Shown here in pieces: positions 22,476 through 29,767 of a DNA stretch of 34,378 nucleotides. The stretch is taken from contig JAGROY010000087.1 in NCBI GenBank assembly GCA_020439995.1, positions 1 to 34,378 on the forward strand, in the 5' to 3' direction. A program made the position numbers and the translations under genes. Source of the DNA: Verrucomicrobiia bacterium (GTDB taxonomy: Bacteria > Verrucomicrobiota > Verrucomicrobiia > Verrucomicrobiales > DEV007). The notes beneath the pieces were generated by a model that worked only from the letters and a program-made list of their open reading frames with translations, had not been told where the DNA came from and searched no databases. Positions within the stretch are counted from its first letter, which is position 1. Each line of letters opens with the position of its first letter.

Positions 22476-23456
22476 ATGAAATGGTCTCTTTTTCTCGCTT
22501 GCGCAGCGCTTTTTTCCTCTTCCGCATCCTTTGCTCAGGACAAGCAGGAGAGCGCTGATGAGCCGGGCAAAATTGCACTCGTGCTGCATGGTGGCGCGGG
22601 TGGGCTGACAAAGGAAACGCTGCCCGCAGACCAGGAGGCAAAAATTCGCGGTGGAATCGAGCGTGCGCTGAAAGCTGGCTATGCTGTTCTGGAAGCCGGT
22701 GGCGAAAGCATGGATGCGGTGCAGGCGGCGATCACGGTGCTGGAGGACGATCCTAATTTCAATGCCGGCAAAGGAGCTGTGAAAACGAGCGAGGGCAAAC
22801 ACGAACTCGATTCCTCCATCATGAATGGCGCGACTCTGAAGGCGGGAGCGGTGGGCGGAGTTACCATTGTGAAAAATCCTATCAAGGCGGCGCGACTGGT
22901 GATCGACAAGACGTGGCACGTGATGCTGGCCGGGCCGGGGGCGGATTCGTTTGCCAGGGTCAATGGTCTTGAGCTGGTCGAGCCAGATTATTTCGATGTT
23001 AGTGTGGCCATGCGTGATCTGGATCCGGTGGTTGAGGAATATCACTTTGGCACCGTCGGGGCTGTAGCACTCGATAGGCAGGGCAATCTGGCAGCCGGCA
23101 CTTCTACGGGTGGTTTGGCAGGAAAGGAGTTTGGGCGCATCGGGGACTCTCCCATCATCGGTGCAGGAACCTATGCAGACAACGAGACCTGTGGTGTCTC
23201 CGGTACCGGGCAGGGTGAGTATTTTATCCGCCGCGCGATCGCCTACGACATCTCGGCGCGAATGAAGTACTCGGATGATTCAGTGGCGAAGGCAGCGGAA
23301 AGCAGCATCGCTACACTGACAAAGGATGGCGGACTGGGAGGCGTTATTGCATTGGACCGCAATGGCCATATTGCCACACCATTCAACACGTCGAGCATGG
23401 CGAGGGGGTTTGTCGATACGGACGGCAAGGTAACGATCAAGATCTTTGCCGACTGA
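22476..23456 (+). CDS. Exported isoaspartyl peptidase/L-asparaginase (Ntn hydrolase)
   Basis: 326 residues. The start at ATG 22476 gives a clean signal peptide (MKWSLFLACAALFSSSASFA). The mature chain has the plant-type asparaginase features: LHGGAGG near the N-terminus, FNAGKGAV, and the autocleavage and nucleophile site HFGTVGAVALD, with T193 becoming the new N-terminus of the beta subunit after self-processing. TSTGGLAGK and GTGQGE contribute to the substrate pocket. It would hydrolyse isoaspartyl dipeptides and possibly L-asparagine in the periplasm. An upstream in-frame TTG at 22434 only lengthens the N-terminus and spoils the signal peptide. Confidence 0.9.
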   Translation: MKWSLFLACAALFSSSASFAQDKQESADEPGKIALVLHGGAGGLTKETLPADQEAKIRGGIERALKAGYAVLEAGGESMDAVQAAITVLEDDPNFNAGKGAVKTSEGKHELDSSIMNGATLKAGAVGGVTIVKNPIKAARLVIDKTWHVMLAGPGADSFARVNGLELVEPDYFDVSVAMRDLDPVVEEYHFGTVGAVALDRQGNLAAGTSTGGLAGKEFGRIGDSPIIGAGTYADNETCGVSGTGQGEYFIRRAIAYDISARMKYSDDSVAKAAESSIATLTKDGGLGGVIALDRNGHIATPFNTSSMARGFVDTDGKVTIKIFAD

Positions 23457-23549
23457 GGCTTAGGAGCTGGATCGGCTGATACGATTTTATTACAATTTCG
23501 TTAGAGGAGGCGTTCGCTCCTTGTGGCATGTGCTGTGTGATCGTAGGCT

Positions 23550-24173
23550 ATGCGCATGATGGAATTGATTTCAAAAGTAGCGGCAATTGTTGGGCTCATG
23601 AGTGCACTTTCGGTGGGCGGAATTGCAGGGGAAAAGAAAGTTCCCGCGAAGCCGATTGAGGTGTCGATGGCAATGGTGGAGATCCCGCTCAGTGATGAGA
23701 TCCAGTTTGGAATGGATGCGTTGAGAAGCGTCCATCCAGAGGCTGCCACGGGGGGCGGCATCGGAATCATTAAAGGGGAAATTTCTGAGATTCTTGAGCG
23801 GCTGTTGAAAGTGAAAGGTTCGATTCTGGTTTCGAAGGGCACTGCTTCCACTGAAAATGAAACCGGTGAGGCGGTCTTCACGGCAGGAAAAGGTAAAGTT
23901 GGAAAACACGGATTGAAATCCGGTGAACGATCGAGGGTGTCGGTGCACCCGGTGATTGACTCCAGCGGGAACACAACATTGATGGTCACTCAGTCGACTG
24001 AGCGGGTGACTGGCTACAAAACGAAAACGCTGCTTACGCGTGAGCCGGTAATCGCGAAACAAACGCTTGAAACGTCGATGTCAGTCGAGCCTGGCAAGAC
24101 TGCGGTCATCGGTGGGCTGATACGAAACGACGGCAAGCGTAGCTTTGAGTCGCTGCTATTGCTGCAGCCGTAA
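23550..24173 (+). CDS. Small exported protein with secretin-like C-terminal motif
   Basis: 207 residues with a signal peptide (about 1-26). The end of the protein, TSMSVEPGKTAVIGGLIRNDGKRS, resembles the closing segment of the bacterial type II/III secretion secretin domain (usual form: v.dG.tvvlGGLi). The IEVSMAMVEIPLSDE segment resembles the strand opening that domain. The rest of the gate and pore (about 100 further residues) is absent, so it cannot form a secretin channel by itself. It may be a remnant or a dedicated periplasmic protein with the fold core. The gene is convergent with the isomerase-like gene, only nine bases apart. Confidence 0.6.
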   Translation: MRMMELISKVAAIVGLMSALSVGGIAGEKKVPAKPIEVSMAMVEIPLSDEIQFGMDALRSVHPEAATGGGIGIIKGEISEILERLLKVKGSILVSKGTASTENETGEAVFTAGKGKVGKHGLKSGERSRVSVHPVIDSSGNTTLMVTQSTERVTGYKTKTLLTREPVIAKQTLETSMSVEPGKTAVIGGLIRNDGKRSFESLLLLQP

Positions 24174-24182
24174 AGTAAACAC

Positions 24183-25028
24183 TCACACGCTGCAGATCTC
24201 GACCGCTCTGCGGAGACTGGCGATTTTGTCCTTGCGGGTCGGGATAAATTCCTGGGCGACGAATCCTTTGTATCCCGTCTCGATGATCGCGTTCATGATA
24301 GCAGGGTAGTAAAGTTCCTGGGTTTCCTCGATCTCATTGCGGCCCGGAGCGCCGCCTGTATGATAATGTGAGAACCACTGGTGGTGTGTGCGGATGGTGG
24401 CGATGACATCACCTTCCATCACCTGCATGTGGTAGATATCGTAGAGCAGCCGGAAGTGCTCGCTGCTGATGCGGTCACAAAGTTCCACTCCCCAGGCGGT
24501 GTGGTCGCACATGTACTCCGGATGTTCGACTTTGCTGTTGAGCAATTCCATGCAGAGGATGATGCCCAGCTTTTCTGCCAGTGGCAGCAGTCGCTTGATA
24601 CCGATGGCACAATTTTCCAGCCCCTGCTCATCGTCCATGCCCTCCCGATTGCCAGAAAAGCAGATGACCTGCCTGGCACCGACGGCTGCCGATGCTTTCA
24701 AGTGCTGTTCGTATATCGCGTGCAGGGTATCATGATGTTCGACGCGATTGAACGCGCGCTCGATTCTTCCCACCGTCTCGCCCGCCGGAGTTTTGCCTGT
24801 GGGGAAGCTGACCATGGCGCAGGTGAGTCCGTGCTTTTCCAGAGTAGGGAAATCCTCCGGCATCACCAGATCGATCGACTCCAGTCCCAGCGTCTTGCCT
24901 TCTGCGCAAAAAAGGTCGAGCGGAATATCCTCATACGGCCATCTGCAAGCCGAGTGGCGTATGCGGCTGGTTCCGGGTGAAATGGTGGCGGGCTCCAGTG
25001 ATGCGGGAGGTGTCTGTGCGGGATTCAT
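24183..25028 (-). CDS. Sugar phosphate isomerase/epimerase, hydroxypyruvate isomerase-like TIM barrel
   Basis: 281 residues of the xylose-isomerase-like TIM-barrel family. The metal-site residues of hydroxypyruvate isomerase/Hyi relatives are visible: E161 (CMELLNSK), D197 and H200 (YDIYHMQ), a HYHTGG histidine at 223 and E260 (VAQEF). The RHSACRWPY...IPL segment near the N-terminus is the usual opening of the Hyi-like group. It should isomerise or epimerise a small hydroxy-keto sugar acid in the cytoplasm; the exact substrate is open. The start is uncertain: 25028 is chosen as the most compact, but an in-frame ATG exists at 25067. Confidence 0.8.
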   Translation of the reverse strand: MNPAQTPPASLEPATISPGTSRIRHSACRWPYEDIPLDLFCAEGKTLGLESIDLVMPEDFPTLEKHGLTCAMVSFPTGKTPAGETVGRIERAFNRVEHHDTLHAIYEQHLKASAAVGARQVICFSGNREGMDDEQGLENCAIGIKRLLPLAEKLGIILCMELLNSKVEHPEYMCDHTAWGVELCDRISSEHFRLLYDIYHMQVMEGDVIATIRTHHQWFSHYHTGGAPGRNEIEETQELYYPAIMNAIIETGYKGFVAQEFIPTRKDKIASLRRAVEICSV

Positions 25029-25157
25029 TGTTGCGGGAGTGCAACAGATGGAAGTCCCGCAGGTCAATCGGAATCACAGAGATCGTGCGAAGTTCTAATC
25101 TAACCGTGCCGTAGCGATCCTGCGCTGCCATCTACAGCGGGACAAAGGAAGGTCAGT

Positions 25158-25220
25158 CCTCCACGAGTCGGAGGGTGACATTCGCGCCAATGGCGCGGTG
25201 CGCTGGAACCGATTCTCGGT
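25158..25220. other. Three consecutive short hairpins between two leftward genes
   Basis: Perfect short inverted repeats follow each other: CCTCC/GGAGG (25158-25174, 7-base loop), CGCGCC/GGCGCG (25183-25197, 3-base loop) and ACCGA/TCGGT (25208-25220, 3-base loop). They lie just past the stop of the histidine kinase gene, so they may slow or end transcription or protect the 3' end. No T-tract follows in either direction. Confidence 0.4.
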
Positions 25221-25260
25221 CACTTGACTAAGGTTCCCTCTGATCTAAAACAGCGACCCG

Positions 25261-26838
25261 CTACAATCCGTTCGAGCTGCGCAAAGTGAGCGTCACTTCG
25301 AATCCGGACGGTTCTAGATTTTTCACTGCGGCAGTTCCACGACACGATTCCATACACATTTTGACGATCGAGAGACCGAGGCCAGTGCCTCCTGTTTCGC
25401 GAGTTCTGGCAGTTTCCGGGCGATAGAACGGATCAAAGAGACGCTCCAATGCCTCCTCTGAAACTCCGTCCCCACTGTCGGTGATTCGCAGGCGCGTCTG
25501 CCCTTCAACCGGGTAGTCGACATCGATCGATATCGGGCCTGCTTCGCCCGCATAGAGGATCGCATTCCTTACGACGTTTGCGATCGCCCGCTGCAGCAGA
25601 TTTGCATCCGCCAGTACTTTCGGCGTGCCCGGGATGTTCAGTTTGATTTCTTCAGTGGCAGCAGTTTCCCGCTGGAGCGCCAGATCAATGGCATCCGTAA
25701 GATCAATCGCCTCCAGCTGGATCGTGGTCTCCCGTAAAGAAGAACGTGAGAACGACAACAGTTCGTTCACCATTTGCGACATGTGATCCGCTTCTTCCCG
25801 GAGATCCTCAAGCGCTTCCCCGTGCTCACCTGACAATCGTCGCTCCAGAACTCCAAGACTCATCTGCATCCTGGCGATGGGAGAGCACAATTCATGCGCA
25901 ATATCTCCCAGGAAACGTTTCTGCCCTGTGACGTAACCACTTAACCTTCGCGACATTCGGTTGATCGCCGCCCCCAGCTTCCCAAGTTCATCATGCCGGT
26001 CTTCACTAACAGAGACGTCAAATTGACCGGATGCTATTGCTTCAGTGGCTAGTGTCATTTGTCGCAGGTAGCGGGTAATCCGGTGCACCAGCGGCAGCCA
26101 CAGTAACACGGACAATGCCAGAGTGCTCGCTACAAAAACTAACCAGGGCCTGATATCTGGGAGCAGGCGACTGGAGCTGAGCGATTTCGTACTTCCTACG
26201 AGAATGGCCGTATCCGGTCCAGGACTTTGCGGGTATCGATGCGCCACCCGCACCGCAAACCAGTATCGGTCATCGACTTTTTCCGATGTCAGAAACAGCA
26301 ACTCCGATGGACGCGCTCTTCTCCTTGAATCTCCATCAGGGCCACCATCTGGGTCTCGTCTCTTTTCGTCCCCTCTCCGCCGCGGTGGAAGCCCTTCCTT
26401 ACGGGGAGAGGGCGGACCGAATTCTCGTTGATCCTTATTGGGCGGAGGGCGACGCTCCCGTGGAGAACCACTTCTACCGCCAGGCGGTTTCGATCCCCGA
26501 CCTCGAAGCATCGTCGAAATCTCGGCGGGGTATGCCATGTCTCCCATCACTGTTGAGATGGGCTCTCCTCCTTCCCCCGCCAGGCTCAACTCTACATCGT
26601 ATGTAGTCGAATACCGATCAAGTATTTCCCTCCAGCCGCTCTCGTCGCTGGCTCGCGCTTCCGTCGCGAATGCATCGGCCACGTTGCGTATTCGATTTCC
26701 CGTCTGCCCAGCCAGCAGTGTTCCTCCCAGATCCAGCTGTCCCCTGATGAAGTAATAAAACCCACTGGCAAGTAGAGCCAAATTGAGCCCAAACCAGAGC
26801 AGAATCTTAGCATAAAGTGGCAAGTACAGCGGGTGCAT
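25261..26838 (-). CDS. Sensor histidine kinase, CpxA-like
   Basis: 525 residues. TM1 is at about 11-31 and TM2 at about 232-252, with a periplasmic sensor between them, then HAMP, HisKA with phospho-acceptor H315 (IAHELCSPIARMQ), an N box (NVVRNA, N421/N425), G1 box DSGDG and G2 box GTGLGLSIV. The SPIARMQ motif and domain order resemble CpxA. Two features are odd: the periplasmic loop has an Arg/Pro/Gly-rich segment (about 111-178), and the position after HEL is Cys (C318) where Arg is usual. It starts two bases after the response-regulator stop codon, so the pair is translated together. CpxA-type kinases sense envelope stress; the signal here is unknown. Confidence 0.88.
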   Translation of the reverse strand: MHPLYLPLYAKILLWFGLNLALLASGFYYFIRGQLDLGGTLLAGQTGNRIRNVADAFATEARASDESGWREILDRYSTTYDVELSLAGEGGEPISTVMGDMAYPAEISTMLRGRGSKPPGGRSGSPRERRPPPNKDQREFGPPSPRKEGLPPRRRGDEKRRDPDGGPDGDSRRRARPSELLFLTSEKVDDRYWFAVRVAHRYPQSPGPDTAILVGSTKSLSSSRLLPDIRPWLVFVASTLALSVLLWLPLVHRITRYLRQMTLATEAIASGQFDVSVSEDRHDELGKLGAAINRMSRRLSGYVTGQKRFLGDIAHELCSPIARMQMSLGVLERRLSGEHGEALEDLREEADHMSQMVNELLSFSRSSLRETTIQLEAIDLTDAIDLALQRETAATEEIKLNIPGTPKVLADANLLQRAIANVVRNAILYAGEAGPISIDVDYPVEGQTRLRITDSGDGVSEEALERLFDPFYRPETARTRETGGTGLGLSIVKMCMESCRGTAAVKNLEPSGFEVTLTLRSSNGL

Positions 26839-26840
26839 GG

Positions 26841-27578
26841 TCAGGAATATTCCGGATTGATGAGCAGGTAACCTACCGATCGGATTGTGCGGATGTAGCG
26901 CGGCTGCTTAGCATCATCGTTCAACTTCTTTCGTAGTGCGGAAACATGGACATCGATCGATCGATCGAATACATCGAAGTGCCTGTGTGCAACATCCTCG
27001 ATCAACTGCTCGCGGGACTTCACACGGCCCTTCGCTTTCATAAACGCTGCCAGCAAATCAAACTCAATTGCCGTCAAGGTAAGAACGGTGTCGCCCTGAG
27101 AAGCGGTGTGCGTTCCCTCATTCAAGCGAAGGTCTCCGCAGGCGTATTCAGATTCGTGCGAGTGCGCGGGGTCTCGCTTAACTTTGGCACGACGGGTAAC
27201 CGCTCGCAGTCGGGCCAAAAGTTCCCGTGTTGAGAACGTTTTGGGCAAATAATCATCTGCACCTATCTCAAGCCCTACGATCCGGTCTGCTTCGTCTCCG
27301 CGTGAGGTGAGCATCAAGACCGGCGTGTCCGAGCCTGCGCGAAGTCGTTTCAGTAGTTCAAATCCATCCATTCCAGGCAACATCACATCCAGTATGATCG
27401 CTTCGAACTCCCGGCTTTCATCGAGCGCCAGATCCAATCCGTCTGGGCCCGTGTGTGCGGCAGCTACCTGATATCCCAGAGGTTCCAGATAGTCTCTAAC
27501 AAGGCGACACAGCTTTCGATCATCATCAATGATGAGCAGCTGAGTCTTGGCATAGTCGATGTTCGAGGATTGGTTCAT
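26841..27578 (-). CDS. OmpR/PhoB-family response regulator, CpxR-like
   Basis: 245 residues. The receiver domain has the acidic IIDDD, phospho-acceptor D64 (LDVMLPGMDG), conserved T (LTSRG) and the K of DDYLPKTF; in relatives the residue after this Lys is almost always Pro, here Thr. The winged-helix DNA-binding domain ends with SIDVHVSALRKKL and IRTIRSVGYLL, typical for OmpR/PhoB. It is cotranscribed with the kinase gene downstream. It lacks a ribosome site at the chosen ATG; a GTG at 27605 would add nine residues. The divergent gene encodes a secreted heme peroxidase and is a likely regulon member. Confidence 0.9.
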   Translation of the reverse strand: MNQSSNIDYAKTQLLIIDDDRKLCRLVRDYLEPLGYQVAAAHTGPDGLDLALDESREFEAIILDVMLPGMDGFELLKRLRAGSDTPVLMLTSRGDEADRIVGLEIGADDYLPKTFSTRELLARLRAVTRRAKVKRDPAHSHESEYACGDLRLNEGTHTASQGDTVLTLTAIEFDLLAAFMKAKGRVKSREQLIEDVAHRHFDVFDRSIDVHVSALRKKLNDDAKQPRYIRTIRSVGYLLINPEYS

Positions 27579-27597
27579 ACTGTTAGCGCACTGTTTA
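27579..27597. promoter_or_regulatory. Direct repeat ACTGTTA/ACTGTTTA before the response regulator gene
   Basis: ACTGTTA at 27579-27585 and ACTGTTTA at 27590-27597 repeat with an 11-base step, the spacing used by OmpR/PhoB-family dimers on DNA. The repeat abuts the chosen start codon of the response regulator (27578). Two further copies of CTTAACA (27639-27645 and 27671-27677) lie 32 bases apart, three helical turns, in the same 198-base divergent promoter region. Autoregulation and joint control of the peroxidase gene are possible but only inferred. Confidence 0.4.
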
Positions 27598-27776
27598 TGT
27601 CCCACAGAGATCTGTATTCGGAGCAGTTTTTACACATCCTTAACAATTTCTCCAGCATTCCACACGGAAGCTTAACAGCTCTGTGGTTTCTTTGTCATGT
27701 GGCGATCGGGTGACGCGTTAGATTCACCTTCTAGCCGCATAAAAACAAGAACCCGCAACGAAAGGATATCAAATCA

Positions 27777-29738
27777 ATGAACTCATCGAATTCGATGATC
27801 CGCACTGCGACCAATGCAGCATTCTTCGGAATCCTCACACTGGCCGCTAGCGGGCAGGATCCACGAGCCGATCGCCGCATTTCGCCGGATGCCACACGAG
27901 CCCAGCAAAGTGCCCCTGACCGGTCGTCTTCAAGACCGACTGCAATACCCCAGCCCACAGTGCCGATCGTTAAGCTTGGCCAACTGACGATGCCCATGCC
28001 GACCGAAGTGCGCGCTATTGACGGCTCTGGCAATAACCCAGCCGAATCTGAATGGGGAGCCACGGGTACCATGCTGTTGCGAATGGCTCCGTCTGAATAT
28101 GCCGACGGCTCAGATGCTCCGGCAGGCAGCGAACGTGCCAGCGCGCGTTCGATCAGTAATGCGTGCGCCAGTACATCCGGCGACAAACCAAACTCTCTAG
28201 CCCTTACTGATTATGTATGGCAGTGGGGGCAGTTTATCGATCACGACATCGATCTAACGGCTGTCGTCGGCGAAGACGAACAGTTCGACATTGCGGTACC
28301 AACTGGCGATCCATGGTTCGACCCAGCGGGCACCGGTGAGGCGACGATACCGATGGATCGCTCCATCTATAACTACATAGAGGGCGTTCGCCAGCAGACG
28401 AACGAGATCACCGCATTTATCGACGGCTCAAACGTTTACGGTTCCTCCGCAGAAATCGCGACCGAGTTGCGTGCAAACGACGGCAGCGGTCGGCTCAAGA
28501 CCAGCGACGGGAATCTCTTGCCATTCAATACAAACGGTTTCGACAACGCTCCGACGAACAGTCCGAACTTCTTCCTCGCTGGAGATTTCCGCGCCAACGA
28601 GCAGATCGCTCTTACTGCTATGCATACGCTGTTCATGCGGGAGCACAATTCCTGGGCTGGCGTGATAGCGGAGCAAAATCCTCTGCTCACTGGCGACGAA
28701 ATCTATGAACTTGCCCGAATGATTGTCTCAGCCGAAATCCAGTCGATCACCTACAATGAGTTCCTGCCAGCAATGCTGGGGCCTGATGCGATCCGCCCCT
28801 ATCGCGGCTATCAGCAGGATGTAAATCCGAGCATTGCCAACGAGTTTTCTACCGCCGCCTATAGATTTGGTCACAGCATGCTTTCGCCAGAGCTGAAACG
28901 GATCAACGCCGACGGAAGCCAGAGCACTGAAGGGAACATAACTCTCGCGAATGCGTTCTTTAATCCCGCTGAAATCGTAGACAACGGCATCGATTCGATC
29001 TTGCGGGGCCTCGCCGCACAAGTAGCTCAGGAAGTTGACAATGAAGTCATTGATGGCGTGCGCAACTTCCTGTTCGGCTCTCCTGGATCAGGGGGATTCG
29101 ATCTGGCTTCCCTGAATATCCAGCGTGGCCGGGATCATGGCCTGGCAGATTTCAATTCCATTCGGCTCGCCTATGGGCTCACACCAGTGCGCCGCTTCTC
29201 AGACATCAGCAGCGATCCAGCTGTGCAGGCCAATCTTGCTGCCGTCTATTCCTCGGTGAATTCTATCGACGCCTGGGTCGGTGGGCTTGCTGAAGCCCAC
29301 GCGCCCGACTCACTGGTAGGCAGCACATGGAGTGCGATCATCTCGGATCAATTCGAGCGCCTGCGTGATGGTGATCGCTTTTTCTATCGCAATGTTCTGC
29401 CAGCAGAAATGATCACGATGGTAGAAAGTCAAACGCTTGCGGCTGTCATCCGGCGCAATACCGGCATCGGCCACGAAATCCAGGATGATGTGTTTCGCGC
29501 GGATCTCACTGACCAGGTCTTTGAAGTGGTTGACGTCCTGGTAGATTCCACAAAGCGTGAGATGACACTCACATTCACCTCGCGGCCAGGTCGCCGCTAT
29601 CGTCTGGAAAGTTCCTTGAATATGCAACAGTGGAACGTCGTCGACGGGAAGATAGAGTCTCAGGGAATCCTCACGGCCACCACCATTTCCATGCGTCCGC
29701 TAGACGACGGCAAGTGCTATCGAATCACCGAGCAGTAG
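27777..29738 (+). CDS. Secreted animal-type heme peroxidase (peroxidasin/myeloperoxidase superfamily)
   Basis: 653 residues with a signal peptide (to about residue 26) and a good ribosome site (AAAGGA, 10 bases before ATG). The catalytic domain covers about 65-590. The distal histidine is H156 in WGQFIDHDIDL, the proximal heme-ligand histidine H366 in YRFGHSM, and FIDGSNVYG and ITYNEFLPAMLG are family signatures. Members oxidise halides, thiocyanate or phenols with hydrogen peroxide. The last ~60 residues (GRRYRLESSLNMQQW ... CYRITEQ) form the small beta domain found at the end of many secreted Verrucomicrobial proteins. The divergent position to a CpxAR-like system suggests control by envelope or oxidative stress, which is an inference. 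Confidence 0.9.
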   Translation: MNSSNSMIRTATNAAFFGILTLAASGQDPRADRRISPDATRAQQSAPDRSSSRPTAIPQPTVPIVKLGQLTMPMPTEVRAIDGSGNNPAESEWGATGTMLLRMAPSEYADGSDAPAGSERASARSISNACASTSGDKPNSLALTDYVWQWGQFIDHDIDLTAVVGEDEQFDIAVPTGDPWFDPAGTGEATIPMDRSIYNYIEGVRQQTNEITAFIDGSNVYGSSAEIATELRANDGSGRLKTSDGNLLPFNTNGFDNAPTNSPNFFLAGDFRANEQIALTAMHTLFMREHNSWAGVIAEQNPLLTGDEIYELARMIVSAEIQSITYNEFLPAMLGPDAIRPYRGYQQDVNPSIANEFSTAAYRFGHSMLSPELKRINADGSQSTEGNITLANAFFNPAEIVDNGIDSILRGLAAQVAQEVDNEVIDGVRNFLFGSPGSGGFDLASLNIQRGRDHGLADFNSIRLAYGLTPVRRFSDISSDPAVQANLAAVYSSVNSIDAWVGGLAEAHAPDSLVGSTWSAIISDQFERLRDGDRFFYRNVLPAEMITMVESQTLAAVIRRNTGIGHEIQDDVFRADLTDQVFEVVDVLVDSTKREMTLTFTSRPGRRYRLESSLNMQQWNVVDGKIESQGILTATTISMRPLDDGKCYRITEQ

Positions 29739-29767
29739 AACTTCATTCAGCCAGTAGCCCTCAGCTG

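Noticed and set aside
25103..25124. Short repeat shared with 29808-29829 (14 identical bases, 20 of 22 overall)
   Set aside because: Exact 14-base matches are expected by chance in a window this size. The second copy encodes the conserved HRYG end of PutA, so its sequence is explained by protein conservation; a remnant of a PutA-like gene near 25100 is not supported by anything else.
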